From: Hyperoplus lanceolatus
Lineage: Eukaryota > Chordata > Actinopteri > Uranoscopiformes > Ammodytidae
Assembly: GCA_026929865.2 (NCBI GenBank)
Contig: CM049410.1
Span: 17,808,501-17,872,500 of the forward strand
Direction: 5' to 3'
Length of the DNA stretch: 64,000 nt
The notes below the pieces were generated by a model, which made no database searches, had not been told where the DNA came from, and saw nothing but the letters and a program-made list of their open reading frames with translations. Shown in pieces: positions 38,641-49,155 of this stretch; the first letter of the stretch is position 1; each line of letters begins with the position of its first letter. The position numbers and the translations under genes were made by a program.

Positions 38641-40594
38641 CAGCATGTAGTTCATGCAGGGGACGCACTGCATCTTAATGGTGGGTTTAACTTCTCCTCC
38701 ACACACATACACACACACACTCAAACACACACTCGCATGCACACGCACGCACACAGACACCATGCCTTCATTCACATGCTAATTGTGGGTGTTTCCATTC
38801 TGTCTTTGTGCATGGGTGCCCCACTCGTCTTTCGTGTCTGGACCGCCGAGGCCCCCAGGATATGGGGAAATGAACCACACACACAAACATGCCCTGAACA
38901 TGCAAACACACAGGCTTTGTTTCAATTACACTGAACTCAAAGCAAGCCACATGTGTTGTTCTTCTGCTCAGGTTTGTAGAATAAGGCCAGTGTCCCAAAC
39001 TGATGTCAATGTAACACTTCTTATGTATCACTTTTTAAGGGTTAAATAAGTGTGCTCTGAACCTCTTTCCTTTTCTCTGGGAAATTTACCCTTCAGTTTC
39101 AAAGAGAAATCTATCTGTTCTCAGTTCAGTAAATCAACTTAACAACACAAATCTGTTACATAATCTACATAAATGTTTAAGTGTGTTTTTTTACAAACAC
39201 TAGCTGGAGCTCTCACATTGTATTTCCATTCATTGGTTTGTGATTTTCTACCGGCCATTTATAGTTTAGACCATTTTAGAAATTGAATAATTTTGAATGT
39301 ATCCCAGGTTGTTCATGTGACATCAGGATAAAAGATGCAGTTCTCGCTTTTATTGAAATGCTGGTAAAATAAACTCTGAGTCAACTGTAGTTCGGTAAGT
39401 TTGGCAGAGCTCTCTGTACAGAGTGTCTACAAACCAAACATCCGACCCCAATAGTTGCACCACAGGTCGTTATGGGTCTTTGTCCAAATTGATTTAGAGG
39501 CATCTGTTGACCTCCTCTGGGGAACAGGACAGGCCGGCCTCATGTCCATGATGAGAGGTGGGACCAGGAAGACCAAGCTGTCCTGTCACCCCACAAATAG
39601 GATCATAAACTGGGTCTGTGTGTGTGCTCACATCAGCTCCATGGGGACATCAGATAATAGGGGCACATGCTGGAGATTCTGTGTGCATTGCGCAGAAATG
39701 CTGAAATACAAATTAAGCTTTATAACAGAGAGATGAATCCACATATTTACTTGCCATTCAAAAATTATGCACAAGCCAAACATGGACCGCAGTGAGTTAA
39801 GCTTTGTTTCACATCAGTCCCTCTGGCATATTTTCATCTCATTCATGATGTAAGCACAACAACAAAGCAGAAATGCCTTGTGAAATGTTATGCATTCATG
39901 CTGCAAAAGAAATGTCACACTTTTAAGTCTTGCCATGTGTCAAGGACTGATAGAAATCCAGATAAAATAACAAATACGGTGCAATGTTGCTGTGTGGCAA
40001 GTTGCTGACATCCACTTCATTTCATGATTCAGTGTTGCGCACCAGTACAATTCAATAGAACACAGACTAATTTCTTCTCATATTCAATCGTATTGAAGAT
40101 TCTTACTTTGGCACTGCAGGTTTAACTTATTTTGTTTGACCAATGAAAACAAGTGGCATTGTGTAATAGACAGGAATGACTGCAGGGACCAAAAGCTAAA
40201 AACACCCTGTGAAATTACGCTTGTATCATTTTATTCTGCCTCTGGAATATGTGTGGCATTTATTCTTCAAAATTAACCCGTAACACAACACCACTCCAGT
40301 TCCTCAGCTCATCTCCTCTAACCAAGAGCTGCTTAACGCTCCTGTTCAGATGTTTCAGGTCTCTGTCAGAAACATAAAATCCAAGTTCCTGGACGTGAAG
40401 AAATCGTTCAGCAGGGATGCCTTATTTGGTATTGATCTAGCATTGATACATGCCAGTGATAGAGTGAGCTCCACGGTGTCAGATGGATTAGGTTTACAGG
40501 TCTTCTTGATGGGGAGTAAGTTTCATGAGTGTCAGACTTTCCTTGTGGGAGATAACAACCCTAGCTCAACCCTAACCCTACAGAAAATCGCCCG
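38641..40594. other. interval without recognised gene
   Basis: A CA-rich impure run at 38,701-38,760, then AT-rich unique-looking sequence. Short frames only. Confidence 0.45.
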
Positions 40595-40979
40595 AAAATG
40601 GACTGGTTTGCTTTGAAAAGCAACCCCTCTCAAAATTGATTTCTCTTCATCCGAGAAACAAATCCTTTGTTGGGTATATTTGCATAACTGATGTTAATAA
40701 GTGGAGTAAGTTTCATGAGCGTCAGAATTTCATTGTAGGAAAAATGTGTGTCGTTTTGATTGAAAAATAAAAAAAAAATAAAAAAGCGACAGTGTAACCT
40801 ATGTAGTTTTGATTTTTTTTTAAAAGTACGTTTTTGGAGTAAGTTTCATGAGCGTCAGGAAACTTACTCCACTTATTAACATCAGTCATGCAAATATACC
40901 CACCAAAGTATTTGATTCTCGGATGAAGAGAATTACATTTTGAGGGGGGGTGTTTTTCACAGCAAGCCAGTCCATTTTT
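40595..40979. repeat. large imperfect inverted repeat (arms ~120 bp)
   Basis: The left arm (40,595-40,713: AAAATGGACTGGTTTGCT to GTGGAGTAAGTTT) is mirrored at 40,860-40,979 (AAACTTACTCCAC to AGCCAGTCCATTTT), with many small differences. The spacer is about 145 bp. GTAAGTTTCATGAG[CT]GTCAG occurs three times, at about 40,519, 40,706 and 40,839. It may be the core of a foldback element; no target duplication was seen. Confidence 0.75.
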
Positions 40980-41620
40980 AGAAATAACTTTTTGAAAAAA
41001 ATTGGCTAAAAAATTGGTCGGATAGCAGCGAACAGACAGCGCCAGTGTCCTCTCCAGCTGATGTTTACATTGACATGTAAACATGGTAGTCAAGGGGAGC
41101 AGGTCGAAACATCGCTAAATAAATGCTCCTGTGTGCTTGTTGGGACTTGTTTATTTACAAGGTTATGTTGTGTTCTATATTTTTACTAGGGCTGTCAAAA
41201 TTATCGCGTTAACGCAGGGTGATTAATTTCTGGAATTAACTCGTTAATTTTTTTATCGCAATTAATGCATGTGCAGAATGATCCACCCCCTACATCCCAC
41301 CGGCTCTACAGTCATTCTAACGTTGTGACTGACCCAGGATCAGTAGCTGCGCGCAGCCAAACATAACAGCACGCTAGCTAGCCCATGCGTGTTTTAAACT
41401 GCTAACGGTCACGTCTGTGTCGGGGGCATAGATAGTATAAAATCAACTGCCGCGGGTGATAGTTGATGTCGGGCGCAACAGGAGGAGAAACATTGTCCAC
41501 TCTGTTCAGAGCCCGCGAGGACACAAACGTCTGCAGTTTTCAGAGGTGTGTGTGTGAGTAGACATCAACATAACGTCGGCTTCCTGGCACACATGAACAG
41601 TCCCCTAGGACGTGTTCGCG

Positions 41621-41622
<2 letters not shown>

Positions 41623-41708
<86 letters not shown>
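41623..41708. repeat. left half of a (CA)n microsatellite split by a transposon
   Basis: About 43 CA units directly before the left end of the inner hAT-type element. The other half continues at 47090. Confidence 0.93.
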
Positions 41709-41712
<4 letters not shown>

Positions 41713-41934
41713 CCCGGCCCTGGGCATAGGCAGTATAGGCAAATGCTAGGGGCGCATCCATCCGCAGGGGGCGCCGCTACAAAAAAAAAGAAAAAGAAAA
41801 TGGGCCAAAACTTTTTTGTTTTTGTTTTTACTAATACTGTTAATACTATAATTTTAAAATATGAGTTAAGCTTAAAATATGACAACTACTGAGGATAGAC
41901 AAACTATAAAAAAAAAATTGAAGAGCCATACCAT

Positions 41935-42705
41935 GTCAAAAAGACAAAAGCTTTCTCGTGCCAAGGGAAGACTGAAAAGGAAAAAAAAAGAGGAGGAAAA
42001 ACGTGACAAAGACAGAGGTAGGCCTACAGTGACATTAATGTGATGAATGAATAGTGTGCTGCATTGTTTTAGCCGTTGTAGGAGCAGTGTGTTAACTTGC
42101 TAGCTTACTTTTGGAAGATGGGTAACGTTACTCCCAGCTTAAATTCATCAAAGACATTTAGAAAGATTTTTCAGGTAGCCTACATCCCCTAATTTGCCAA
42201 AGTTTGCACTGCTTGTAATGGTTATAAGAAAGCTATTCCTTTTCCACTAATTAATGGTAGTCAACCTTGGGTTTATTGTGTTAGTTTACATCACTGTTAA
42301 AAGTGCACAGTATAATAACTGTTAATATTGCATACCTGAGGCAAGTCAAGTTTATTTGTGTGGCACTTTTCAACACAAGGTAAATCAAAGTGCTATACAT
42401 AAAGCCATGAGATATCATCAGAAGGCTTGATCCTGATTTAATAAAAAGCAGGAGCAAACTTTTCCGTTAGATTGTACCTTACCTATAGCTTTCCATTAGT
42501 TACTGCTTCTCTTCACTCTGGTTGGATGCTAAACTGCATTTCATTTTAATGACACGAGTTTAATCTTATCTAATTTCCATTTTAAAGCTTTTCACCATGT
42601 ATTAATATAAATAATGTAACAACATGTATACTTCTCTTCTCTATTCAGGTTTTCATTTGAAATACTTTGAGCCACCTGTCCTGCAGACATCTTCTCCACC
42701 TTAGC
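41935..42705 (+). pseudogene. remnant of a hAT transposase 5' end
   Basis: An ATG at about 41,935 opens a lysine-rich stretch of about 28 residues that stops at a GTAGG donor-like site. An acceptor near 42,647 resumes with GFHLKYFEPP and reaches a stop at about 42,703. Lysine-rich starts followed by LKYF are usual for the TTF/ZMYM-like hAT transposases of fish. No catalytic domain follows, so it cannot make a transposase. Confidence 0.5.
42340..42425. mobile_element. short LINE/SINE tail fragment in the inner hAT element
   Basis: CAAGTCAAGTTTATTTGTGT and AATCAAAGTGCTATACATAA follow the same pattern as the LINE tail at 30,612. It is about 85 bp and has no coding part. Confidence 0.45.
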
Positions 42706-43523
42706 ACAGCCCAGTGATGCAGCATGAGGAAATAAAGGCTTCACCAATAGACCCAAAGGCAAGAGTAGTCAGGCTGTAGCAAGGTGAGGTGAGCTTGTTG
42801 AGAAATGAAGATGAGGTCTTAACATCTAAATGTAGACAGCTCTCTGTTGGAATTAAGTTAAATAGCAGTACAAACCAGAGGTCTCTTGTCATTTAATTTT
42901 GTAATATAGCTTTAGTGTGGAATTATATTCAATGCAAAGTTATGATTTATTTAAACTATACTTGTAATAGATTATAATTTTAAATTTTAACATCTGCATT
43001 TTTCTGAATCGTAATATTGTATTAATTTTTTAATGTTATGTCACTTGTTTTGTAATATGGTTTTTATTTTGTGGGTTATTTTCTATCTAAAATAAAATAT
43101 ATATATATATATTTTGTTAACCTTTATTTATACAGGTAAAATCTCATTGAGACCCAGGGTCTCATTTACAAGAGAGACCTGTTCAGGTAGGCATCAGCAG
43201 CAACACAAAGTTACAGACTAACTAAACATACAGGAGACACAACACAGAACACAAACGGTAAAATAACGCAGTACAAAGGGCAAAGAACAAGTTAAGTACA
43301 AGTTAAGTTATGTACAAGTGCAGACCCCCACGGACTGTCTCAACAGCCTTCCTACTAGCAGTCTAAAATCCCCTAAAGAAATAAGACTGGACAGCTTCAG
43401 CCTCTGCTGGAGCTTGTTCCAGTTTGCAGGTGCAGCGTAGGAAAATGCCTTCTTGCCCAGTTCAGTACGGACTGACGGGATGGCAAATGAGATGAAGTCC
43501 AGGGACCGGAGGCTGTGATCGGA

Positions 43524-46500
43524 CTATTTCCGTGCCAGATACATTGACAAATAAGAGGGGAGCAGTCCGATAATGGATTTATAGATAAAAAGATACCAGT
43601 GAGTGGTTCTGCGCATGGAAAGTGAAGACCAGTTTGTGAGAGAGTACAATGTACAGTGATGTGTGAGGGGTTTACAATCAGTTATGAATCTCAAGGCCCC
43701 GTGATATGCGGCATCCAGCAGTTGCAGGGAGTGAGCAGAGGCATTCATATATACAACATCCCCATAATCCAGGAGTGGCAAGAAAGTGGCCGCAACAATA
43801 CGTTTTCTGGCTTTAAAAGAGTAACAGGCTCTATTTCTGAAGAAAAACCCCAGCTTTAACCTCAATTTCTTCAGTAACTGGTCAACATGACATTTAAAAG
43901 AAAGGCTATCATCCACTGTGATGCCTAGATATTTGTAAGTGGCCACAGACTCAAGTGGAATACCCTGAGCAGACATAATACAGGGTAGAACAGCAGGTAC
44001 CTTCCTTTTATTAGAAAAGAACATCATCTTGGTTATACCTGCATTTAGAACTAGCCTTAGTTGAAATAATTGCGCCTGAATGGTGTCAAAAGCAGACTGC
44101 AAGTCAGTGAACACCTGGCCAACAGAAGATGCACAACAATAGACAACGGTGTCATCAGCATAAAGATGTACGGATGCATTAATATTTTGGCCCACCTCAT
44201 TTATATAGATGGTAAAGAGAGTTGGTCCTAAGACAGAACCTTGCGGCACACCATTTGTAGTGTTTAGGAACTCGGAGCAAAGACCATCGGACTGCACACA
44301 CTGTTTACGGATGTAAAGGTAGTTAGAAAACCAGCCAACTGCATGGTCTGACAATCCAATGGTGGACAGTCGCTGACTCAAAATCCTGTGATCGACTGTG
44401 TCAAATGCCTTTGAAAGATCGATAAAAAGAGCAGCACAATGTTTCTTGGCATCCATGGCTACCAACATATCATTTCTCACCTTAATGGCAGCAGTTGCAG
44501 TACTATGTTGCTTCCTAAAGCCGGATTGAAAAGGAGATGAAATATAGTTCAGGCTCAGGTAATCCTTGACCTGGTCATTCACCAGCCTTTCAAGCACTTT
44601 TGCTAAAATAGAGAGCTTAGAGATGGGTCTGTAATTATCCAATAAAGTGTGGTCACCCCCTTTCAGGAGAGGGATCACATAGGAGGTTTTCCACACTTCA
44701 GGAATAATGTTGCTCTGGATAGAAAGATTAAAAATGTGAGATACCAGTTGAGCTATAATGTGCGCAGACAAACGTAAGAAGTAAGGGGGAAGGTTATCTG
44801 GACCTGCAGATTTTTGGGGGTCTAGGTCTTTTAAGGCCGTAAGAACCTCTTTAACAGAGAAGGGGGTGAAAGAGAAACCCTGGCTACCTGTGGCAGGGCT
44901 GGCAAAGGACTGAGTAGGTGAGTTAACGTCACGAGAGGACTCAAACAAGGAGCTGGAGGCTATAAAATGTTTGTTAAAACAGTTTAGCATCTCAGATTTG
45001 TCAGATATAGGGATGGAGTCAACAACAATAGTGGGAGGCAGCTCTGAAGAGCAAATAATGGCTGAAAGAGATTTTATGGTATGCCAAAATTTCCTGGGGT
45101 CGTTTAAGTTGTCTGTGGTCTGTGATAAATAGTACTCTCGTTTAGCTGCCCTAATAGCGCCGGTGCAGCTGTTACGTGCTTGCCGAAAAAGTAGCCAGTC
45201 CGCCTCAAGCCTCGACTTCCTTGCATTGGCCCAGAGCTGATTTCTCTTGTGTAAGAGACCCGTAAGTTCAACAGTGAACCAGGGGCTCTCTCGTCCCTTC
45301 ACCCTGAACCGACGAAGAGGAGCATGTTTGTCCATAAAATAACTAAAACTGCCATAAAAGTATTCCCATGCAAGATTTAAATCATCAATTAGTAAAATAC
45401 GATCGCAGTTAAAATGATAAAGATCATGAAGAAAAGCTTGTTCAACAAAGTTCTTCAGACTTCTTTTAAGAACAATACGAGGCTTAGTGAGAAGGATTGT
45501 AATGTCCCTAATAGCACCTATCACACAATGGTCACTCAGATCATTGGCAAAAACTGCTGTGGCAGAATATTTATGTGGCATGTTGGTAATTAAAAGATCA
45601 ATAAGAGAAGATTTGGTTGGGCATTTGGGGTTAAGACGTGTGGGGCTTTTAATGATTTGAGTAAGGTTAAAAGCTAAACACTGGGCCTTAAAAGGATCAG
45701 ACACTGGTGAAGACCAGTCCCAATTAAAATCACCTACCAGAACAATTTCTTTGAATTTCAGTTCAGATAACAGCTGCATTAAAGAGGATAATGTCTCTGC
45801 AGTGGCAGAGGGGGGCCTGTAGCAACCAACAATAGTTAGGTGTTGACCACCAGACAAAGCAATACTTAAGGCTAAGATTTCACACTGTTTCCGAATAGAT
45901 TTGGCAAGCAAAATTTGAGCAGCAAGACTGGATCTGACATATATTGCCACTCCACCGGCCTTATTAGGACGATCAGAACGGAAAATATTAAAACCCTGAA
46001 TTGCTACATCCTTGTCCAAAACAGATTTAGAGAGCCAGGTCTCTGAAATAACAATTACATCTGCACCAGTTGACTCAACCCAAATTTTCAGCAAATCCAT
46101 TTTCAGGTTGGAAAGCAGACTGAGAGCATTTACATGCATGATATGCAGACCAGACACATTTTTAAGATCTGATGGCGTGCTACATGTAACTGGGGGACCA
46201 GGATTTGGATGAATTCCAGATAGCAGAAGAAGCATAAAAACTAAACATTTCCACTTAATGCTCAGACCAATTGGGCCATTACAGGAATTAATAGTATAGG
46301 CCCTACCTCGTATGGCACCTGTGTGGTTCCATAAGGAGAACACATTGGGGAAACAACAAATATCCAAACCCCCCAAGCAAGCAAAATAATCGGATTGAGC
46401 TATATTTAACTGCAATAGCCAATCAGCTGGCTCGGGTCCAAGTGAGGAAGTTGCACCACTTGTGATGGACAGCTGTGGGCAAAAAGAGTCTGGAATCCCC

Positions 46501-46562
46501 CCCGCAGGACCGCCAGGATGCCAGGCCATAGCGAGGCAAAGAACAAGGGGAAAAATCACCAT
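43524..46562 (-). CDS. LINE open reading frame: endonuclease and reverse transcriptase, 1,012 codons
   Basis: Non-LTR retrotransposon protein. Residues 1-120 include hydrophobic stretches and, at 113-123, LLSGIHPNPGP, a 2A-like ending. Residues about 137-350 form an AP-like endonuclease (SETW 173-176, GDFNWDW 277-283, LSDH 342-345). Residues about 570-870 form the reverse transcriptase: DNYRPIS 642-648, LFIDLSKAFDTVDH 712-725, GVPQGSVLGP 771-780 and the catalytic YADD at 801-804. No RNase H domain is seen, which points to the CR1/L2/Rex-type group; the exact clade cannot be fixed by eye. The frame ends at an amber codon (43524-43526), but the same frame continues for 71 sense codons to TAA at 43308-43310 with residues typical of the end of such proteins. 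No separate ORF1 was seen. Confidence 0.93.
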   Translation of the reverse strand: MVIFPLVLCLAMAWHPGGPAGGIPDSFCPQLSITSGATSSLGPEPADWLLQLNIAQSDYFACLGGLDICCFPNVFSLWNHTGAIRGRAYTINSCNGPIGLSIKWKCLVFMLLLLSGIHPNPGPPVTCSTPSDLKNVSGLHIMHVNALSLLSNLKMDLLKIWVESTGADVIVISETWLSKSVLDKDVAIQGFNIFRSDRPNKAGGVAIYVRSSLAAQILLAKSIRKQCEILALSIALSGGQHLTIVGCYRPPSATAETLSSLMQLLSELKFKEIVLVGDFNWDWSSPVSDPFKAQCLAFNLTQIIKSPTRLNPKCPTKSSLIDLLITNMPHKYSATAVFANDLSDHCVIGAIRDITILLTKPRIVLKRSLKNFVEQAFLHDLYHFNCDRILLIDDLNLAWEYFYGSFSYFMDKHAPLRRFRVKGRESPWFTVELTGLLHKRNQLWANARKSRLEADWLLFRQARNSCTGAIRAAKREYYLSQTTDNLNDPRKFWHTIKSLSAIICSSELPPTIVVDSIPISDKSEMLNCFNKHFIASSSLFESSRDVNSPTQSFASPATGSQGFSFTPFSVKEVLTALKDLDPQKSAGPDNLPPYFLRLSAHIIAQLVSHIFNLSIQSNIIPEVWKTSYVIPLLKGGDHTLLDNYRPISKLSILAKVLERLVNDQVKDYLSLNYISSPFQSGFRKQHSTATAAIKVRNDMLVAMDAKKHCAALFIDLSKAFDTVDHRILSQRLSTIGLSDHAVGWFSNYLYIRKQCVQSDGLCSEFLNTTNGVPQGSVLGPTLFTIYINEVGQNINASVHLYADDTVVYCCASSVGQVFTDLQSAFDTIQAQLFQLRLVLNAGITKMMFFSNKRKVPAVLPCIMSAQGIPLESVATYKYLGITVDDSLSFKCHVDQLLKKLRLKLGFFFRNRACYSFKARKRIVAATFLPLLDYGDVVYMNASAHSLQLLDAAYHGALRFITDCKPLTHHCTLYSLTNWSSLSMRRTTHWYLFIYKSIIGLLPSYLSMYLARK

Positions 46563-46739
46563 GACAGCAGTTAAATGGCAGGTCAGATGACGAAAAGTGC
46601 GGAGCGGTAATTGCTCCCAACGTTAGCTCAGCCGGCGTGTCGGCGGCGGCGGCTCACGGTGTGCGGCATCTCAGGTCGCGGTGGCGGCGGCGGCGGCGGC
46701 TGCTCACAGTGTTCGGCTCCTCAGCGGAGAACGGCAAAC

Positions 46740-46957
46740 CAGGAACCAGGTTGAGGCTAACAGCAGGCAGGTGGTTGAAGCTAACAGCAGGCAGGTGGTT
46801 GAAGCAAGCAATAGGCCAAGCAGGTGTTTGAAGCTAGCAATAGGCCAAGCAAGTGGTTGAAGCTAGCAATAGGCTAAGCGCTGGTGGATGGAAGCTAACA
46901 GCAGGCAGGTGGATAGAAGCTAGCAGCAGCCAGGTGGATAGAAGCTAGCAGCAGCCA
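46740..46957 (-). repeat. tandem repeats in the LINE 5' leader
   Basis: About eight imperfect units of 25-35 bp containing GAAGCTAACAGCAGGCAGG or GAAGCTAGCAATAGGCCAAG (plus strand). Next to them (46,640-46,705) is a GC-rich stretch with GGC triplets. Tandem units upstream of the frame can act as an internal promoter in LINEs; here this is only inferred from position. Confidence 0.65.
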
Positions 46958-47086
46958 AGATGAAATGTCAAAGACAAAGCTATCCAGTTCTGTGTGAGTG
47001 TATGAACAGTGGTGGACCTGACTGCAATGCAATGGGAGGCGCCAGCTAAAATCTTGCCTAGGGCTCCAAATTGGTCAGGGCCGGCC

Positions 47087-47089
<3 letters not shown>

Positions 47090-47139
<50 letters not shown>
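47090..47139. repeat. right half of the split (CA)n microsatellite
   Basis: About 25 CA units directly after the right end of the inner hAT-type element. Confidence 0.93.
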
Positions 47140-47140
<1 letters not shown>

Positions 47141-47540
47141 CACACACCGCGGACTGTATTCAAGTTGTATTCAAGAATGCACAACCTATAGATTCACAAA
47201 ATAAATGCCATTATATAGCCTATATTTGCCCAAAGACATAGTAAAGAGACAAACCAATTGAATTATGGTGAGGTAGGTATATATTTTAGTTTGATTTAAA
47301 TTTATTTTCAGTATAAAAACCATCATTTGGATTTTCAATTAATAGAATAGATTAATAGAATAATTTTAAATGTACATATCCACCTTCTGTCCTTTATCTT
47401 TCTGTTCATACAACAATATACAGAGAAAATTAAAATTTTCCAGGCATTTTTCGAATGGTAAAATGAATCGTGATTAATCCACAGAATCCTGTGATTAATC
47501 TGAGTAAAATTTTTAATTGTTTGACAGCCCTAATTTATAC

Positions 47541-48805
47541 ACTTAAGGTCATTTTATATACTAAATACTAACACTAAAAATTTAAAATGTTGAACTATTT
47601 CTTTAACGTTCTCTCAGACTAATGCCTATGTCCGGCACCACAACTTTCTCACCACCATTCTCTCCAAGAGTCATCAATGTGATTGTCTGTCTGGCCTTCA
47701 CTGCATTATCTGCTGGCACTCCAAGGCTTCCGACCGACTGCTCGTTCCTCCCCACTGTCCGAGATAGCGATGGGAGGATAACAAATCAGGTAGTATACCC
47801 ACTATCAGGTTAGAGTGCCACTATGATAGAGTGAAGTAAAGCATCATATTTCTGGAACAACTTGTTTTTTTTTCTTAAGTCAACGATACAGTATCTAAAT
47901 AAATATGGTAAATTATCATGTCAGAATAAAACATTATAAGTAGACATAGAACGACCATAAAGTGACTTATATATGACTGTCGACAAGACAGCCCTTGTGC
48001 TGGAGTGTTGGGGGTCCTTTAAAAAGTAAAACGTTTTACATGATACCGTATAAAAATGGAAGATGTTTTAAAGGTGTAAAATGATGGTGAAGGGGAGGGC
48101 TGTAAGAAGTGGAAAATAAATTGAAATAGTAATTTGACACAATCTGAGTTCTACTTGTGACCAGAGAGGACAGCAAAACCAGGATTTTCTTTTTGCCGTA
48201 AACTACCTTAAATATTAATTTATTCGCAAATGAAGGTTATGTGTCAGTCAGAACAATTATTTTGCAGATAAAAAATAATAAGTAAACTGAGTTTAAATGG
48301 CTTTACAATCCTTTACTTCTCTGGTGATAATTATATCAAGCAGTAAGTAAGTTAAGGAGTGTGGTATAGGTGTAAGCTGAGATCTATGAGGTTGCTGGGA
48401 AATGTTTCACAGTTGTATGTACTTCTCCAGCTGCTGCATTAGTCAAAGTGAATTACGGCCCTCTGTGTGACTTAATAGCGGTAGAAGAAGAAGAGAGGGA
48501 GAGAGAGAAATCTAAGGAGGAGAAAGGCCGGGTAGGATATCCACTGATTCACAGCAGTAAAATAGTAGAGCAGGAGGTTCGGCTTCCTTTGTGAGCAAGA
48601 ATTTATGAGATTGTTTTGTTGGCCAAAGTTAACTGCAGCAGATGGGGACGATACTTTGCAAACACGTTTAAGAGTCCAATCTTTGCCTCACATTGTGCAT
48701 ATGTTGCAGCCAGTCTATCTGATTGTGGCTGTGACGATCCAAAACTAACTACGCATCACGCTCACCATGATTTGTCTCTTTTATGAAACTATGAATACTC
48801 CATTT
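47541..48805. other. interval without recognised gene
   Basis: A purine stretch (GAAGAAGAAGAGAGGGAGAG) is near 48,485. No coding or element signature recognised. Confidence 0.45.
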
Positions 48806-49155
48806 AAAGTTGGAGTCAGCAATTCTGTAGAATGCTTGTTCCTTGTTGTCAAAATCACTTTTTGTGAAAAGCAGTGAATATCTCCTCTTTATTCATTACC
48901 TGTCCGTACTGTGTATGCACTGAAAAAACAATCTGGTGTTCATACACAGCCTGGGCTCTGTAAACTGGTATATAAACAAAGGCCAAAAGGGGGCCCCCCA
49001 TAACTACCAATATGCCCGTTCGGCTGTGTATTTACAACTGATTTTTTGGGGGGAGGGCACACACAGTTCAGACAGGTAACGGGCCCTGATGAGATATTCA
49101 CTGATTTTGACACAAAGTAATTTTGAAAACAAACTTTCGACTGAATCGCTTTTAT
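48806..49155. mobile_element. MITE (GGAGTCAGC family), fuller copy
   Basis: It starts near AAGTTGGAGTCAGCAATTCT and ends near TTTCGACTGAATCGCTTTTA; the two ends are partly inverse (GTGAATATCTCC against GAGATATTCACTGATTTTGA). The interior includes CATTACCTGTCCGTACTGTG. Related pieces occur at 22,450-22,765 and 52,825-52,975. Confidence 0.6.

Larger units (their letters stand above)
43090..46957 (-). mobile_element. nearly full-length LINE inserted in a hAT-type element
   Basis: On the minus strand it runs from a repeat-rich 5' leader (about 46,957) through the 1,012-codon frame to a 3' tail that ends near a short (TA)n stretch at about 43,100. The 3' tail carries GTAAATAAAGGTTAACAAAA-like sequence, and the segment TCTCATTGAGACCCAGGGTC (plus strand, about 43,142) is a motif of many fish LINE copies. 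There is no poly(A) tail. Exact ends and target duplication were not resolved. Confidence 0.75.
41709..47089. mobile_element. inner hAT-type element inserted in a CA microsatellite
   Basis: The ends are CAGGCCCGGCCCTG (from 41709) and CAGGGCCGGCCCTG (to 47089), near-perfect inverted copies. It splits a (CA)n run, with CACACACA on both sides as an 8-bp target duplication. Near the left end, a frame from about 41,935 (MSKRQKLSRAKGRLKRKKK and EEEKRDKDR) ends at a donor-like GTAGG; a possible second exon near 42,648 gives GFHLKYFEPPVLQTS. This resembles the N terminus of hAT transposases. The rest of the transposase is absent and a LINE sits at 43,090-46,957. Confidence 0.72.
41187..47532. mobile_element. 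outer hAT-type element interrupted by later insertions
   Basis: The left end TAGGGCTGTCAAA at 41187-41199 is matched by its complement TTTGACAGCCCTA at 47520-47532. The flanking 8-mers are ATTTTTAC (41179-41186) and ATTTATAC (47533-47540), 7 of 8 alike, as expected of an old hAT target duplication. Its own sequence is only about 41,187-41,622 and 47,140-47,532; the rest is a CA microsatellite and a second element. No transposase frame remains. Confidence 0.7.

Noticed and set aside
40570-40582. CCCTAACCCTA as interstitial telomere repeat
   Set aside because: Only about two units; expected by chance.
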